DNA from: Caccoplasma sp905210875
Lineage (GTDB): Bacteria; Bacteroidota; Bacteroidia; Bacteroidales; UBA11471
NCBI GenBank assembly: GCA_963931635.1
Contig: OZ007034.1
Span: 2,542,001-2,606,000, forward strand
Length of the DNA stretch: 64,000 nt
Reading direction: 5' to 3'
Under the pieces are notes generated by a model, which was given only the letters and a program-made list of their open reading frames with translations, searched no databases and was not told the origin of the DNA. Shown here piece by piece: positions 62,797 to 64,000 of the stretch (position 1 is the first letter of the stretch; each line of letters begins with the position of its first letter). A program made the position numbers and the translations under genes.

Positions 62797-63591
62797 TTAT
62801 TTGGGTTGTTTTCCGATATAAGCCAATATACCGCCATCGACATAGAGTACATGACCATTTACAAAGTCAGAAGCCTCTGATGCCAAGAATACGGCCGGAC
62901 CTACCAAGTCTTCGGGCGTACCCCAGCGGGCAGCAGGAGTTTTGGCTACGATAAATGCATCGAAGGGGTGACGAGAGCCGTCGGCCTGACGTTCACGCAA
63001 GGGAGCGGTTTGCGGCGTAGCAATGTAGCCCGGGCCAATACCGTTACATTGAATATTGTATTCGCCATATTCCGAAGCAATATTGCGGGTGAGCATTTTC
63101 AGACCGCCCTTGGCAGCAGCATATGCCGATACAGTTTCGCGACCGAGTTCACTCATCATCGAGCAGATGTTAATGATTTTACCGTGACCTTTCTTAATCA
63201 TACCGGGGATAACAGCTTTGGCAACAATAAAGGGAGCGTTCAGGTCGACATCGATTACCTGACGGAATTCTGCAGCCGTCATTTCAATCATCGGGATACG
63301 TTTGATAATTCCGGCATTATTCACCAAAATATCGATTGTACCTATCTCTTTTTCGATTTGGGCAATAAAAGCATTAACCTGCTCCTCGTTGGTAACGTCA
63401 CACACATATCCGTGAGCTTTAATACCGGCTGCTTGATAAGAAGCAAGGCCTTTATCTACCAACTCTTGCTTGATGTCGTTAAATACGATGGTTGCACCGG
63501 CTTTGGCAAAACCGCTGGCAATTGCAAAACCAATACCATAAGATGCTCCTGTTACAAGAGCAACTTTTCCTTCCAATGAAAAGTTTACCAT
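62797..63591 (-). CDS. kduD: 2-deoxy-D-gluconate 3-dehydrogenase KduD
   Basis: A 264-residue SDR. NAD-binding VTGASYGIGFAIASGFAKAG, NNAGIIKR, catalytic Ser at INICSMMSE, YAAAKGG (Tyr-Lys). C-terminal insert with RERQADGSRHPFDAFIVAKTPAARWGTPEDLVG is usual in KduD. It reduces or oxidises 2,5-diketo-3-deoxygluconate/KDG in pectin use, in the cytosol. Between kduI and DUF4861, one operon. Confidence 0.92.
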   Translation of the reverse strand: MVNFSLEGKVALVTGASYGIGFAIASGFAKAGATIVFNDIKQELVDKGLASYQAAGIKAHGYVCDVTNEEQVNAFIAQIEKEIGTIDILVNNAGIIKRIPMIEMTAAEFRQVIDVDLNAPFIVAKAVIPGMIKKGHGKIINICSMMSELGRETVSAYAAAKGGLKMLTRNIASEYGEYNIQCNGIGPGYIATPQTAPLRERQADGSRHPFDAFIVAKTPAARWGTPEDLVGPAVFLASEASDFVNGHVLYVDGGILAYIGKQPK

Positions 63592-63612
63592 ATTCTATTG
63601 TTTTTAAGGGTT

Positions 63613-64000
63613 TTATTTTAAATCGGTATATTTGTAGAAATCTTGGTCTCCATAGTCAAGATTTTCACCACCCATGCCCCAAATAAAGGTATAGTTGTGG
63701 GTAGCGGCAGCCGAGTGTATCGACCATTCGGGCGAAAGCACAGCCTCTTCGCCTTTCATCCATATGTGACGAGTCTCGGTAGGTTCACCCATGAAGTGGC
63801 AGATGGCATCGCCTTCCGGAATTTCGAAATAGAAGTAAGCTTCCATACGACGGCTGTGGGTATGTGCCGGCATCGTGTTCCAGATGCTACCCAGCTGCAA
63901 CTCGGTCATACCCATCTGCAACTGGCAGGTGGGAAGTACCTGACAAACAAGCATCTTGTTGATATTGCGATGGTTGGAGCCTTCGAGCGAACCCATCTCG
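63613..64000 (-). CDS. kduI: 4-deoxy-L-threo-5-hexosulose-uronate ketol-isomerase KduI (5' partial)
   Basis: The reading frame runs off the right edge, so only about 127 C-terminal residues are visible. Zinc ligand group PAHTHSRRMEAYFYFEIPEG (two His and a Glu) and the C-terminal EEAVLSPEWSIHSAAATHNYTFIWGMGGENLDY (a fourth His) are those of KduI. It isomerises the product of unsaturated uronates released by lyases and glycosyl hydrolases. First visible gene of the kduI-kduD-DUF4861 operon. Confidence 0.93.
   Translation of the reverse strand, partial: EMGSLEGSNHRNINKMLVCQVLPTCQLQMGMTELQLGSIWNTMPAHTHSRRMEAYFYFEIPEGDAICHFMGEPTETRHIWMKGEEAVLSPEWSIHSAAATHNYTFIWGMGGENLDYGDQDFYKYTDLK

Overview
The window reads as part of a chromosome from a gut-type Bacteroidales bacterium. 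The signs are UpxY capsule regulation, many genes followed by TAnnTTTG-type promoter elements, OmpA/DUF3575/DUF4827/DUF4861 families, and pectin-degrading enzymes with Bacteroidetes domain architectures. Barnesiella, Coprobacter or Parabacteroides relatives would fit, but the sequence alone does not fix the genus. I found no rRNA, tRNA, insertion sequence or CRISPR array.

Layout. 1-1.06 kb: the 3' part of an outer-membrane PAP2 phosphatase. 1.1-9.6 kb, minus strand: housekeeping genes (NmrA-like reductase, nhaA, lepA, YbdG-like channel, glmM, DUF4827 lipoprotein, nrnA), with mazG divergent at 9.8 kb. 10.8-17.7 kb, minus strand: an outer-membrane cluster made of OmpA, DUF3575, a carboxypeptidase-like/OmpA/TPR fusion and a 954-residue protein built from five tandem copies of one beta-barrel unit. 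17.7-37.6 kb, minus strand: glmS at the distal end of a complete-looking Wzx/Wzy-type capsule locus. Its order is upxY, wecA-like, wza, wzc, ugd, wzx, acetyltransferase, wzy, several glycosyltransferases, a CapK-like AMP ligase and a frameshifted acyltransferase-3. Its promoter lies in the only gene-free stretch over 300 bases (37.5-37.9 kb).

37.9-41.5 kb: an RNA methyltransferase, an iron alcohol dehydrogenase, a small membrane protein and endonuclease IV. 41.7-52.2 kb, plus strand: a compact five-gene operon that looks dedicated to pectin and rhamnogalacturonan-II (GH143-GH142, GH140, GH78, PL1, PL10). It has no SusC/SusD pair or sensor nearby. 52.2-64 kb, minus strand: a secreted protein with a charged linker, lysA, lysC, ftsE, hisIE, hisF, a BNR-repeat lipoprotein, hisA, hisH, purU, and at the right edge DUF4861-kduD-kduI.

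How the parts may work together. The PL1/PL10 lyases would make unsaturated galacturonides, and KduI/KduD at the right edge act downstream of them, so pectin breakdown and catabolism flank an amino-acid block. GlmM and GlmS provide glucosamine phosphates that feed UDP-GlcNAc for the wall and for the WecA-like capsule initiator.

Three genes (NmrA-like, nhaA, acyltransferase-3) show single-base frame breaks. These could be real mutations, slippage at homopolymers, or sequencing errors. The least explained material is the five-barrel protein and its operon, and the sugar-hydrolase-like lipoprotein embedded in the histidine operon.
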